Source of the DNA: Flaviramulus sp. BrNp1-15
GTDB lineage: Bacteria; Bacteroidota; Bacteroidia; Flavobacteriales; Flavobacteriaceae
Length of the DNA stretch: 64,000 nucleotides
Assembly: GCF_022259695.1 (NCBI RefSeq)
Contig: NZ_CP092099.1
Location: 1,720,471-1,784,470, forward strand
Direction of reading: 5' to 3'
Each line of letters starts with the position of its first letter. Position 1 is the first letter of the stretch. This document shows positions 8,395 through 17,555 of this stretch, piece by piece. A program made the translations under genes and the position numbers. The notes under the pieces are model-generated. The model did no database searches and had not been told where the DNA came from. It was given only the letters and a program-made list of their open reading frames with translations.

Positions 8395-9771
8395 CTATAT
8401 ATGAATACACTCATCATAAGCATCAGCAACAGCTTCCATAACGGCTTCACTCATGGTTGGGTGAGGGTGAACTGCTTTTAATACTTCGTGTCCTGTAGTT
8501 TCTAATTTTCTACCTAACACAGCTTCAGCAATCATATCTGTAACAGTAGCACCAATCATATGGCAACCTAACCACTCTCCATATTTAGCATCAAAGATTA
8601 CTTTTACAAAACCATCTTTATTTCCACCTGCACTTGCTTTACCAGATGCTGAGAATGGGAATTTACCAACTTTAATGTCGTAACCTTTTTCTTTGGCTTG
8701 TTTTTCAGTTAAACCAACTGAAGCAATTTCTGGTGTACAATAGGTACAACCTGGAATGTTTCCATAATCTAAAGCTTCAACATGTTGTCCTGCTAGTTTT
8801 TCTACACAAAGAATCCCTTCTGCAGAAGCTACATGCGCTAATGCTTGACCAGGAGTAACATCACCAATAGCATAATAACCGGGAATGTTAGTTTGATAAA
8901 AATCATTTACAATAATTTTATCTCTGTCTACAACAATACCAACATCTTCTAAACCAATATTTTCAATATTAGATTTTATACCAACAGCACTTAAAACGAT
9001 GTCTGCTTCTAAAACTTCTTCGCCTTTTTTGGTTTTTACAGTTGCTTTAACACCTTTTCCAGATGTGTCAACACTAGTAACTTCGGCGGAAGTCATAATT
9101 TTAATTCCGTTTTTCTTAAAAGAACGCTCTAATTGTTTAGATACATCTTCGTCTTCAACAGGAACAATATTTGGTAAATATTCTACTATAGTAACTTCAG
9201 TTCCCATAGAATTATAGAAATAAGCAAACTCAACACCAATTGCTCCAGAACCAACCACAATCATTTTTTTTGGTTGCTTTGGTAAACTCATAGCTTCTCT
9301 ATAACCAATAACTTTTTTACCATCTTGCGGTAAACTAGGCAACTCACGAGAGCGAGCTCCGGTTGCAATTATAATATTGTTTGCACTATATTCGGTCCCA
9401 TCAACGTCAATTTTTTTACCTGGTTTAAGTTTACCGTAGCCATTTATAACGTCAATTTTGTTTTTCTTCATTAAAAATTGAACACCTTTACTCATACCAT
9501 CTGCAACACCACGACTACGTTTTACAACAGCATCAAAATCATAATCTGCATCCTTAACTTTTAAGCCATAATCTTCGGCATGTTTAAGATATTCAAATAC
9601 TTGAGCAGATTTTAATAAGGCTTTTGTAGGGATACATCCCCAATTCAAACAAATACCACCTAAACTTTCTTTTTCAATAATTGCGGTTTTGAAACCCAAT
9701 TGAGATGCTCTAATAGCAGCAACATAACCACCTGGACCACTTCCAAGAACAATAATATCGTATTTACTCAT
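8395..9771 (-). CDS. lpdA: Dihydrolipoyl dehydrogenase
   Basis: E3 flavoprotein of the pyruvate, 2-oxoglutarate and related dehydrogenase complexes; reoxidises dihydrolipoamide with NAD+. The 458-residue protein shows the N-terminal FAD motif IIVLGSGPGGYVAA, the redox-active disulfide Cys41-Cys46 in GGICLNWGCIPTK, the NAD motif VVGSGAIGVEFAYF, the second FAD motif (IPGYYAIGDV) and the catalytic His-Glu pair in HPHPTMSEAVMEA near the C-terminus. It is monocistronic here and away from E1/E2 genes. Confidence 0.94.
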   Translation of the reverse strand: MSKYDIIVLGSGPGGYVAAIRASQLGFKTAIIEKESLGGICLNWGCIPTKALLKSAQVFEYLKHAEDYGLKVKDADYDFDAVVKRSRGVADGMSKGVQFLMKKNKIDVINGYGKLKPGKKIDVDGTEYSANNIIIATGARSRELPSLPQDGKKVIGYREAMSLPKQPKKMIVVGSGAIGVEFAYFYNSMGTEVTIVEYLPNIVPVEDEDVSKQLERSFKKNGIKIMTSAEVTSVDTSGKGVKATVKTKKGEEVLEADIVLSAVGIKSNIENIGLEDVGIVVDRDKIIVNDFYQTNIPGYYAIGDVTPGQALAHVASAEGILCVEKLAGQHVEALDYGNIPGCTYCTPEIASVGLTEKQAKEKGYDIKVGKFPFSASGKASAGGNKDGFVKVIFDAKYGEWLGCHMIGATVTDMIAEAVLGRKLETTGHEVLKAVHPHPTMSEAVMEAVADAYDECIHI

Positions 9772-9862
9772 GTCAATTCTTTAATCGTTATTTGAAGCTA
9801 CGAATTTACAAAACCAAAATTGAATAAAGAATTTAGAACGCTTTAAATTTGCATCTTTATAT

Positions 9863-9870
9863 TACCTTTG
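9863..9870 (+). promoter_or_regulatory. -7 promoter box deciding the start of the flavoprotein gene
   Basis: TACCTTTG matches TAnnTTTG. The ATG at 9889 is 18 bases downstream, giving a leader of only about 12-15 bases. The longer possible frame would begin with TTG at 9868, inside this box and before the transcript, so that start is rejected. Confidence 0.6.
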
Positions 9871-9888
9871 CGTCGCAAGTATTTATTT

Positions 9889-11172
9889 ATGAATATACCC
9901 AGAACAAGTTTTCCTAGAGTTGTTATAATAGGAGGTGGATTTGCAGGAGTAGCCTTAGCAAAAAAACTATCGAAACAAGAAGTACAAGTTGTACTTTTAG
10001 ACAAGAATAATTATCACACATTTCAACCCTTACTTTATCAAGTATCAACAGGAGGATTAGAACCCGATTCTATTGCGTATCCTATCAGAAAAATATTAAA
10101 AGACTTTCCTAATTTTTATTTCAGACTTGCAAACGTAAGTGAAATTGATGCAGAGAATAATAAAGTGATTACAAATATTGGTAAACTTAAGTTTGATTAT
10201 TTAGTGGTTGCTTCAGGCTCTGAAACCAATTTTTTTGGTAATTCTGAAATAGAAAAACATAGTATGGCAATGAAAACCATACCGCAATCTTTAAATTTAA
10301 GAAGCTTGATTCTTGAAAATTTTGAAGACGCGTTGTTAACTTCCAATATAGATGAACGTAATGCACTTATGAATTTTGTAATTGTTGGTGGCGGACCAAC
10401 AGGAGTAGAGCTTGCTGGAGCATTAGCAGAAATTAAAAAAGGCATTTTACCAAAAGATTACCCAGATTTAGATACGCGTATGGCACAAATTCATATCGTG
10501 CAATCTAGTGATTGTATTTTGAAAGGTATGAGTGAAAACGCTTCTAAAAAAGCTGAAGATTTTCTAGAAAAGTTAGGTGTGAACATTTGGAAAAATGTTA
10601 GAGTAACTAATTATGATGGAAAAACAGTAACTACTAACACCGACTTAACATTTGAAACAGCAACAGTAGTTTGGGCAGCAGGTGTAAAAGGAGCTACTAT
10701 TAAAGGTTTAGATGCTGAAGAATTTGTAACCAGAGGAAATAGACTTTTTGTTAATGAATTTAATCAGGTTAAGGGTTTTAAACACATTTTTGCTATAGGT
10801 GATATTGCATGTATGGCAAACGATGAATTTCCTAATGGACTACCAATGATGGCGCAACCTGCTATTCAACAAGGTGAGCAATTGGGCGACAATATTTTGG
10901 AGTTAATTGAGGATAAAACTATGAAACCTTTTGCTTATAAAGATAAAGGAGCTATGGCAACCATTGGAAGAAATAAAGCTGTAGTAGACTTAAAACGTTT
11001 TAAGTTTCAAGGTATTTTTGCTTGGTACGTTTGGATGTTTGTACACTTGTTTTTCTTGATAGGTTTTCGAAATAGAATGGTGGTTTTTGTAAATTGGGTA
11101 TATAATTATATTCGTTTTGATAGAGAAGCACGATTAATTATTCGTCCGTTTAAAAAGAATCATAAAATTTAG
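9889..11172 (+). CDS. NAD(P)/FAD-dependent oxidoreductase, NDH-2 type
   Basis: Probable type II NADH:quinone oxidoreductase, which passes electrons from NADH to the quinone pool without pumping ions. The 427-residue protein has the FAD motif VVIIGGGFAGVALAKKL, the NDH-2 hallmark NNYHTFQPLLYQVSTGGL, the NAD motif FVIVGGGPTGVELAGAL, the second FAD motif IFAIGDIA, the AQPAIQQGEQLGDNI helix, and a C-terminal hydrophobic/aromatic stretch (IFAWYVWMFVHLFFLIGF) that would dip into the membrane. The ATG at 9889 is preferred because a -7 box overlaps the longer start. It converges with the DUF1572 gene with only two bases between stop codons and no terminator. Confidence 0.88.
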   Translation: MNIPRTSFPRVVIIGGGFAGVALAKKLSKQEVQVVLLDKNNYHTFQPLLYQVSTGGLEPDSIAYPIRKILKDFPNFYFRLANVSEIDAENNKVITNIGKLKFDYLVVASGSETNFFGNSEIEKHSMAMKTIPQSLNLRSLILENFEDALLTSNIDERNALMNFVIVGGGPTGVELAGALAEIKKGILPKDYPDLDTRMAQIHIVQSSDCILKGMSENASKKAEDFLEKLGVNIWKNVRVTNYDGKTVTTNTDLTFETATVVWAAGVKGATIKGLDAEEFVTRGNRLFVNEFNQVKGFKHIFAIGDIACMANDEFPNGLPMMAQPAIQQGEQLGDNILELIEDKTMKPFAYKDKGAMATIGRNKAVVDLKRFKFQGIFAWYVWMFVHLFFLIGFRNRMVVFVNWVYNYIRFDREARLIIRPFKKNHKI

Positions 11173-11174
11173 TA

Positions 11175-11726
11175 TTACAAATCGTCTGTAAAATGGCGGC
11201 GACCTTTTTCGTTACTAAATTTTTCTTCGTTATACTTTAACGAATCGCCTTTAGGAATAGAAAGTGATTCCCAGTTTTCACCTTTTAAAAGTTTTCCTAA
11301 AAAAACTATTTGTCCAATGTGGTAAGAGTAATGCGCTAATTGCCTGTTTATAGCTTCTGTAACCGTATGTCCTTGATTTCTAATGTAAATTATTTGTTCT
11401 AAATCGGTTTCAGTTAAAGGTTTTATTGCGTCAAACAAACATTTCCAGCCACTTTCCCAAGATGCAATAATTTCTTCTTTAGAATTATAATTGTCAATAA
11501 ATTCTAAATCTCTGTTCCTCCATTCTTTTTCACCATCTTCACTTAAAAAATTGGTCCATCTGCTTAACATATTACCAACCAAATGTTTTACAATTATTGC
11601 AACACTATTTTCATCCTTCTTACTTTGCCATTGTATTTCGCTAAAGGAAAGTTGAGAGAATGTTTTGTCTCCTAAAGATTTATAATATTCAAACTGTTTA
11701 ATAATACTGGTGAGATAGCTAGTCAT
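11175..11726 (-). CDS. DUF1572 (DinB-like) family protein
   Basis: 183 residues, cytoplasmic, similar to the DUF1572 branch of the DinB/YfiT four-helix-bundle superfamily. Family-like features are EFYKSLGDKTFSQLS-type first helix, NSVAIIVKHLVGNMLSRWTNFL with a conserved His, and HYSYHIGQIVFLGKLL, which supplies the His of the third helix. Such proteins often bind a metal through a His triad; the reaction is unknown. The start codon abuts the msrB stop codon with no gap, so the two are co-transcribed. Confidence 0.82.
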   Translation of the reverse strand: MTSYLTSIIKQFEYYKSLGDKTFSQLSFSEIQWQSKKDENSVAIIVKHLVGNMLSRWTNFLSEDGEKEWRNRDLEFIDNYNSKEEIIASWESGWKCLFDAIKPLTETDLEQIIYIRNQGHTVTEAINRQLAHYSYHIGQIVFLGKLLKGENWESLSIPKGDSLKYNEEKFSNEKGRRHFTDDL

Positions 11727-12218
11727 TTAATCTTCTTTTGGTATAAATTTTAGTGCCACCCCATTAATACAGTGACGTTTACCAGTTGTTTCTCTTGGAC
11801 CATCATTAAAAACATGCCCTAAATGCCCGCCACAAGTAGCACAGTGTTCTTCTGTTCTGGCATAACCTAAATCATAATCTGTAGAAAAGGCTACATTACC
11901 TTCAATTTCTCTATCAAAACTTGGCCATCCACTGCCAGAATCAAACTTGTGTTCACTTTTAAAAAGCGGTGTGTTGCATGCTTTACAAACGTAAATTCCA
12001 TCATCGTAATTTTTATTAAAAGGACTGGAGAAACGTCGTTCTGTACCTGCTTTTCTTAGTACATAAAACTCTGTATCAGTTAGTTGAGCTTTCCATTCAG
12101 CCTCAGTTTTAGAGACTTTAAATGATTCTTCTATTTTTTTAGATTGTTTTTGGGCTTTTGAATTACAACTAAAAAACAACGACAAAATAAATAATAATAG
12201 AAATTTGTTAATATGCAT
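11727..12218 (-). CDS. msrB: Peptide-methionine (R)-S-oxide reductase MsrB, exported lipoprotein
   Basis: Repairs methionine-R-sulfoxide in proteins. The 163-residue protein starts MHINKFLLLFILSLFFSC, a lipobox that would anchor it in the cell envelope. The MsrB domain carries two zinc CxxC pairs (CKAC and CATC), the GSGWPSF substrate motif, and the catalytic Cys in RHCINGVALKFIP. The periplasmic form suits repair of envelope proteins. It is the first gene of a two-gene unit with the DUF1572 gene. Confidence 0.93.
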   Translation of the reverse strand: MHINKFLLLFILSLFFSCNSKAQKQSKKIEESFKVSKTEAEWKAQLTDTEFYVLRKAGTERRFSSPFNKNYDDGIYVCKACNTPLFKSEHKFDSGSGWPSFDREIEGNVAFSTDYDLGYARTEEHCATCGGHLGHVFNDGPRETTGKRHCINGVALKFIPKED

Positions 12219-12444
12219 GGTAAAGAGTTTATTTCAAATCAGTCGACAATTAATTGAAAACTTAACAAAAAGATTTATATTAAAATGTTCTGATATAAGA
12301 TAAATATAAAATGAAATGTGCTAATTTATAATTAAAAAATATTTTAGTTTTACAATCATGTGACCAAGAAGTGTATATTGTGTCATAAATATTAAAGGTA
12401 TGATTTTTGTATTTTTATAATTAATTAAAATAAAATTTATAACA

Positions 12445-13260
12445 ATGAAACTGAATAAAGTAATACTAACTTTTGGAATAGCATTAATAATTATATCATG
12501 TGCTACAAATCCATTCACAGGAAAGAAAACAATGGCTTTAGTGCCAAATTCTCAATTGTTTCCAACTGCTTTTGCTCAATACGATCAGTTTTTAACTGAA
12601 AACAAAGTTGTAAAAGGGACTAAGGATGCTGAAATGATAACTAGAGTAGGACAACGTATTGCTGTTGCAGCAGAACGTTGGTTAAATGCAAACGGACATC
12701 AAGGTTATCTTAATGATTACAAATGGGAGTATAATTTAGTTGACGATAAAACAGTAAATGCTTGGTGTATGCCTGGTGGAAAAATTGTTTTTTATACAGG
12801 TATTTTGCCAATTGCAAATGGAGAAACAGGTGTTGCGGCTATTATGGGCCATGAAGTAGCACATGCTTTAGCGAATCATGGTCAGCAACGTATGAGTGCT
12901 GCTTATGTTCAACAAGGTTTAGCTATAGCTGGAAACATTGCCATAAAAGATGATCAATCTAGAAATGCTTTTAACCAATATTATGGAGTTGGATCTAATG
13001 TATTAGGTATGTTGCCATTTAGCAGAAGTCATGAAACAGAAGCTGATAAAATTGGATTATACTTAATGGCGATTGCAGGATATAACCCAGCTGAAGCTGC
13101 TGAGTTATGGAAACGTATGAAAGCTAATAGTGGCGGACAAGCACCACCAGAAATTTTAAGCACGCATCCATCAAACGATTCTCGTATTGCGAACCTTACA
13201 GCTTTAGCGCCTAGAGCAAAAGAAGAAGCGAAGAAATTTGGAGTAACAACATTTAGATAA
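12445..13260 (+). CDS. M48 family metallopeptidase, lipoprotein
   Basis: Periplasmic zinc peptidase of the BepA/LoiP type. The 271-residue protein starts with a lipoprotein signal (IALIIISC) and CATNPFTGKKTMALVP, the usual N-terminus of this group in Bacteroidota. The zinc motif is GHEVAHALANHG (HExxH) and the third ligand lies in SRSHETEADKIGLYLMA. Homologues degrade or help assemble misfolded outer-membrane proteins; here only the peptidase fold is certain. A hairpin terminator follows and runs straight into the next start codon. Confidence 0.9.
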   Translation: MKLNKVILTFGIALIIISCATNPFTGKKTMALVPNSQLFPTAFAQYDQFLTENKVVKGTKDAEMITRVGQRIAVAAERWLNANGHQGYLNDYKWEYNLVDDKTVNAWCMPGGKIVFYTGILPIANGETGVAAIMGHEVAHALANHGQQRMSAAYVQQGLAIAGNIAIKDDQSRNAFNQYYGVGSNVLGMLPFSRSHETEADKIGLYLMAIAGYNPAEAAELWKRMKANSGGQAPPEILSTHPSNDSRIANLTALAPRAKEEAKKFGVTTFR

Positions 13261-13301
13261 TACTTTGTTATCGTTCAAATAAAAATATTTGATTACTTTA
13301 G

Positions 13302-13329
13302 AAGCTGCCAATAAAAGGCAGCTTTTTTT
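13302..13329 (+). terminator. Terminator abutting the next start codon
   Basis: Stem AAGCTGCC (13302-13309) / GGCAGCTT (13317-13324), then T to 13329. The ATG of the transporter gene begins at 13330, immediately after the T-run. Confidence 0.8.
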
Positions 13330-14691
13330 ATGGTAAAACTTGAAAAAGGAAGTAAAAAACTTCTTAATGCATGGGCATTCTACGATTGGGCTAACTCAGT
13401 TTATACGCTTACCATAGCATCCTCTATATTTCCAATATTTTATTCAGCTTTATTTATTTCACAGGCCACAGAAGTTAAAACGGTTTGGGCTTTTGGTTTT
13501 GAATTTAAAAGTACTGCCTTAATAACACTTGTTACAGCATTTACCTTTTTGGTAGTTGCTTTTACTTCTCCAATTCTTTCTGGTATAGCAGATTATGTTG
13601 GAAACAAGAAAAACTTTATGAAGTTTTTCTGTTATGTTGGAAGCTTAGGTTGCATTGGTTTGTATTGGTTTGATATTACTCCAGATAAAATTCACCTAAG
13701 TTTATTATTTTACTTTATGGGTTTAATAGGCTATTGGGGGAGCTTGGTATTCTATAACTCATATTTGCCAGATATTGCTTTTCCAGAACAGCAAGATAAT
13801 GTAAGTGCAAAAGGTTTTTCATTAGGTTATGTTGGTAGTGTTCTTTTGTTAATCATTAATCTTGTAATGGTCATGTATCCCCAATTATTTGGATTTGACA
13901 TAGGGACAACAGAAGCCGAAAAAGATGCTGCTTCATTTGAAGCTATGAAAATTTCATTTATTACTGTTGGAATCTGGTGGGCATTGTTTAGTCAATATTC
14001 ATTTTACTATTTACCAAAAGGCACTTCATCTGGTCATAAAGTTACAAGAGCTGTTGTTTTTAACGGCTTAAAAGAATTACAACAGGTTTGGAAACAGTTA
14101 AAACAAAACTTAAGATTAAAACGTTATTTGTATGCGTTTTTTGTATTTAGTATGGCGGTACAAACCATTATGCTAGTTGCAGTCTATTTTGGTGAAGAAG
14201 AAATTGCTTGGGGTAGTGCCAATGAAAAAACTATGGGTTTAATTATAAGTATTCTGGTTATTCAATTGGTTGCAATTGTTGGAGCTATTTTAACGTCCAG
14301 AGCCTCCGCTAAATTTGGAAATATAAAAACCTTAATAGTTGTAAATGCTATATGGATGAGTTTGTGTTTCTACGCCTATTTTATGGAAACACCACTTCAA
14401 TTTTATATTGCTGCAGGATTTGTTGGTCTAGTAATGGGTGGTGTACAATCACTAGCAAGATCTACATATTCAAAGTTTTTACCAGAGACCGATGATACTA
14501 CATCTTATTTTAGTTTTTATGATGTAGCCGAAAAAATAGGTATTGTTATAGGAATGGTAATTTTTGCCACTATTGACCAAATAACAGGAACTATGCGTAA
14601 TGCTATTCTGTTTTTATTTATTTTCTTTTTGTTTGGTATAATTTTATTATTCAGAGTTCCAAAAGAAGTATCAAAAACCAAGACCAATTAA
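13330..14691 (+). CDS. MFS transporter, UMF1 (Atg22-like) family
   Basis: Inner-membrane carrier of 453 residues with about 12 hydrophobic segments. The N-terminal LLNAWAFYDWANSVYTLTIASSIFPIFY is diagnostic for the UMF1/Atg22 branch (the AWAFYDWANS motif), and later GFVGLVMGGVQSLARSTYSKFLPE is also family-typical. Homologues in yeast export amino acids from the vacuole; the bacterial substrate is unknown. The start codon directly follows the T-run of the upstream terminator, so expression may depend on read-through or on a promoter inside the hairpin region. The stop overlaps the next frame in a TAATG. Confidence 0.88.
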   Translation: MVKLEKGSKKLLNAWAFYDWANSVYTLTIASSIFPIFYSALFISQATEVKTVWAFGFEFKSTALITLVTAFTFLVVAFTSPILSGIADYVGNKKNFMKFFCYVGSLGCIGLYWFDITPDKIHLSLLFYFMGLIGYWGSLVFYNSYLPDIAFPEQQDNVSAKGFSLGYVGSVLLLIINLVMVMYPQLFGFDIGTTEAEKDAASFEAMKISFITVGIWWALFSQYSFYYLPKGTSSGHKVTRAVVFNGLKELQQVWKQLKQNLRLKRYLYAFFVFSMAVQTIMLVAVYFGEEEIAWGSANEKTMGLIISILVIQLVAIVGAILTSRASAKFGNIKTLIVVNAIWMSLCFYAYFMETPLQFYIAAGFVGLVMGGVQSLARSTYSKFLPETDDTTSYFSFYDVAEKIGIVIGMVIFATIDQITGTMRNAILFLFIFFLFGIILLFRVPKEVSKTKTN

Positions 14692-14720
14692 TGTTTTTCA
14701 AAATAACTAATCAACACACA

Positions 14721-15659
14721 ATGAATTTATCCAAATTTTTTTTACCAGCCACCATTTTACTATTAACTTGTTTTATTACATCGTGTAATATTGAACCTTT
14801 TGAAGATATAGATGCTGAAAATGTCTCTGAAGAAACAGAAGAACCTGAAACAAATGTTGAACCAGGTGCATTTAAAGTAGATTTTGATGATAACACATTT
14901 AATGCTGATGTTGTTTCTGCAACTCTATTAGACAATGTTATAAATATTAGTGGTATTAAAACTTCAAATCAGGAGTTTTTTGCTTTAACACTTTTTGCTA
15001 ATACAACAGGAACATATCAATTAGGTGTTACAGAAAACGACGTAGAGACCAATAGTGTAGCTTACAATAATCCATTAGCTGGTGAAGTTTGGGTTTCTGT
15101 AATAGATTTTGTAACTCCTCAAGGGGAAGTAACCATAACAGAAATTGACGAAGTTAACAAAACAATTTCTGGGACTTTTTCTTTTACAGGATATAACACG
15201 TCTCAAGTATCTAAAGCATTTACAAATGGGGTTTTTAGTAAAATATCGTATTCAACTGATGTACCATCTAGTGGTAATGATAATTCTTTTTTCGCAAAGG
15301 TAGATGGAGAAGAGTTTGTTGAAGATGGAATAGAAGGTGCTTTATTAAGTATCCCAGGAACACCTTCTATCATTACTATTAGTGCGACTAAAAATAGTTT
15401 AGAAACTATAAGTATATCTGTTAATTCTGATATTACGGATGGAACCTATGATTTTTCAACGTTTGATCCACCTATGGGACAATACAATTTATCGCTGACT
15501 GAAAGCGCTGTATCAGACAATGGAACTTTAACAATTACGTCTCATGATGTAACTAATAAAAGAATTATTGGGACTTTTAATTTTAATGCAAGTTCGCTTC
15601 TTGGTGGAGGTGGTAGTTATGAAATTACCGAAGGAAGTTTTGATGTCACATATAATTAA
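14721..15659 (+). CDS. Lipoprotein with two DUF6252-like repeats
   Basis: 312 residues, starting MNLSKFFLPATILLLTCFITSC, a lipobox at about residue 22. An acidic linker (EDIDAENVSEETEEPETN) leads into two related beta-sandwich-like units of about 130 residues, each going from FKVDFDDNTFNADVVSATLL or FFAKVDGEEFVEDGIEGALL to a TISGTFSF / RIIGTFNF strand. Such proteins are common surface lipoproteins in flavobacteria with no known role. The frame could begin at 14691, overlapping the transporter stop, but 14721 places the signal peptide at the N-terminus. Confidence 0.78.
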   Translation: MNLSKFFLPATILLLTCFITSCNIEPFEDIDAENVSEETEEPETNVEPGAFKVDFDDNTFNADVVSATLLDNVINISGIKTSNQEFFALTLFANTTGTYQLGVTENDVETNSVAYNNPLAGEVWVSVIDFVTPQGEVTITEIDEVNKTISGTFSFTGYNTSQVSKAFTNGVFSKISYSTDVPSSGNDNSFFAKVDGEEFVEDGIEGALLSIPGTPSIITISATKNSLETISISVNSDITDGTYDFSTFDPPMGQYNLSLTESAVSDNGTLTITSHDVTNKRIIGTFNFNASSLLGGGGSYEITEGSFDVTYN

Positions 15660-15662
15660 ATT

Positions 15663-15692
15663 AAAAAGCCACTCATTTGAGTGGCTTTTTTT
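15663..15692. terminator. Bidirectional terminator
   Basis: Stem AAAAAGCCACTC / GAGTGGCTTTTT with a four-base loop, ending in T on both strands; lies between the converging lipoprotein and DUF2807 genes. Confidence 0.9.
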
Positions 15693-15709
15693 ATGTAATA
15701 TGTTTTACA

Positions 15710-16441
15710 CTAATTGGAAATGCTACCAGAACCTGCAACCTTAGTGTCTTCTTTTTCAGGGTTTCCTCTGTAAACAATATCGCCTGAGCCAGCTACTCTT
15801 GCTTTTAAAGTTTCTTTGCTTACAACTCTTGCATCACCAGAGCCAGCTACAGCAACATCGGTGTTGTTTGATTGTAAATCAAAGCCATGAAAATCTCCAG
15901 AACCTGCAACACGCGCTTCTAAGTTTGTAGTGTTTCCTTTTAATTTTAAATCACCAGACCCAGAAATTGAGGCTTTAATAGAAGTTGTATTTACCTCTAA
16001 AGTAATATCTCCAGAGCCAGATAAAGAAACATCAAAATTTGATGTGTTTATTGAGTCTTCATTCCATAAATCACCAGAGCCAGAAAGAGAAGCACTACTA
16101 ATTTCTTTAAAAGGAATAGTGATTTTAATCCCTTTATTAAAGCTGGTTTTTAGGTTAGTACCATTTTTAACTTTCACTATTAAGTTGTTATTTTTAACTT
16201 CTGTAATAATATATTCCAGTAGATTTTCTTCTCCTTCAATTTTAATGTTTCCTTCAGTTCCTTTTACCAGAACGTAATCAAAAGATCCTGCACATTTAAT
16301 ACCATCATAATCAGATGTTGTTCTTGTAATAGTGGTCATGTTGCCATTACCTTTTACTTTTCTCCATTGGGCATGAGTTGTTATTGCAAAAAGTAAAGTG
16401 GCAATTAATAAAACTGTTTGTTTTTTGATTGATGTTTTCAT
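15710..16441 (-). CDS. Secreted head GIN domain protein (DUF2807)
   Basis: 243 residues with signal peptide KKQTVLLIATLLFAITTHA. The body is a right-handed beta-helix-like repeat: the motif SGSGD or AGSGD recurs about seven times at roughly 20-residue steps (ASLSGSGDLW, VSLSGSGDIT, ASISGSGDLK, ARVAGSGDFH, VAVAGSGDAR, ARVAGSGDIV, KVAGSGSISN), typical of DUF2807. Its role is unknown; it probably faces the periplasm or cell surface. Last gene of the ECF-sigma operon. Confidence 0.87.
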   Translation of the reverse strand: MKTSIKKQTVLLIATLLFAITTHAQWRKVKGNGNMTTITRTTSDYDGIKCAGSFDYVLVKGTEGNIKIEGEENLLEYIITEVKNNNLIVKVKNGTNLKTSFNKGIKITIPFKEISSASLSGSGDLWNEDSINTSNFDVSLSGSGDITLEVNTTSIKASISGSGDLKLKGNTTNLEARVAGSGDFHGFDLQSNNTDVAVAGSGDARVVSKETLKARVAGSGDIVYRGNPEKEDTKVAGSGSISN

Positions 16442-16466
16442 TTTTTATTGGTTTAAATTAGATGAA

Positions 16467-17555
16467 TTAATTTTTGAAAAGGGTTAAGCTTCCATAATCT
16501 GATGTTACGCTAATTGTATTTCCTGATGACTTACTGCCTCTGTATCCTGCGTAGTATTTATCGGATGATTCTATAATTTTTTTAGTGAATTCTAAATCGT
16601 TATCATCATTTAATGATGCGTATTCTAGGTCAATTTCAAAATCAAAATTATAACCTGGAGCATATCCTATTTTAATGCCTACATAGTCTGATTTTATGGT
16701 AACATTTCCTGCATTGTCTGCCATCCTATTAATTTTAATAGACCCATAATCTGCTCTAATAGATATATTTTTGTAAACATCTCCAATAACAGTAGTTAAA
16801 TAGTCTCCGTTACCAGAAATATTATTTGCTTTGTTAATTTTTAAGCTACCATAATCGCAATTGTAGTTAATATCTTCAGCTATTTCAATTTCAGAGTTTG
16901 TATAATCTGCATTAATGTTAAGTGTTTTAGTTTTAGAGACTGTAAAATCGCTATAGTCTGCATTTATTTTTCCACTTTTAATGTATTCAAAATAGCAACC
17001 TTTTGTATAGTCAAAATTTAAATCATTGTTATCTGCCATTAATTCTTTGGTAGTAATTTTGCCATAATCACAGTTTATTTTTGCTCTTCCTTCTAGCTTG
17101 TCTAAATTAATATTACCGTAATCATTATTTAAATCTACATGATTAGTTATTGGCATTTTAATAACGTAGTTTACTTTCATATTTACATTATTTCTACTAT
17201 TCCAATTCCACCAAGATTTAGAACTGTTTTTGTTAAACTGAGTTTCAGCAGAAACGAAATCAGATGATGATGAAAATTTTACATCAATTTCATTTAATTT
17301 TTTCTCTACTTTTTCTTCATTATTGCCAGAAGTTGTAATAGTGATTTCGAAAACTATTCGGTTGTCGTTCCAGGTTACAACATCAATATTACCGTAGCTG
17401 TTATCTACTTTTAATGTTGCATTGGAGTTTACTGAAAATGTTTTGCTAATCGTTTTTGTTTTCTTGTGTTTGTCGTCTATTTTATTTGAAGCCGATATAA
17501 AAAGGGGCAACATTAAAAAAGCTATAAATGTTTTAAATTGTAGTGCTCGTTTCAT
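16467..17555 (-). CDS. Secreted repeat protein, DUF4097-like
   Basis: 362 residues with signal peptide (ALQFKTFIAFLMLPLFISAS). After a Lys/Thr-rich stretch it has about ten short beta-repeats built around DYG or DY (VDNSYGNIDV, LNNDYGNINL, INCDYGKITT, INADYSDFTV, INADYTNSEI, YNCDYGSLKI, RADYGSIKI, SDYVGIKI, SDYGSLTL), suggesting a beta-helix like DUF4097 and related to the DUF2807 neighbour. Its start overlaps the anti-sigma-like gene by 23 bases, indicating coupled translation. Function unknown. Confidence 0.8.
   Translation of the reverse strand: MKRALQFKTFIAFLMLPLFISASNKIDDKHKKTKTISKTFSVNSNATLKVDNSYGNIDVVTWNDNRIVFEITITTSGNNEEKVEKKLNEIDVKFSSSSDFVSAETQFNKNSSKSWWNWNSRNNVNMKVNYVIKMPITNHVDLNNDYGNINLDKLEGRAKINCDYGKITTKELMADNNDLNFDYTKGCYFEYIKSGKINADYSDFTVSKTKTLNINADYTNSEIEIAEDINYNCDYGSLKINKANNISGNGDYLTTVIGDVYKNISIRADYGSIKINRMADNAGNVTIKSDYVGIKIGYAPGYNFDFEIDLEYASLNDDNDLEFTKKIIESSDKYYAGYRGSKSSGNTISVTSDYGSLTLFKN

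Noticed and set aside
9868-9888. Extended N-terminus of the NDH-2-type flavoprotein from TTG
   Set aside because: The TTG lies within a perfect -7 box, so it would not be in the transcript.
12400-12425. Promoter box before the M48 gene (TATGATTTTTG)
   Set aside because: The spacing inside the box does not fit TAnnTTTG and no TTG lies 20 bases upstream.
12321-12518. 65-codon minus-strand frame over the start of the M48 gene
   Set aside because: It overlaps the signal peptide of a certain gene on the other strand and has random AT-rich composition with no family features.
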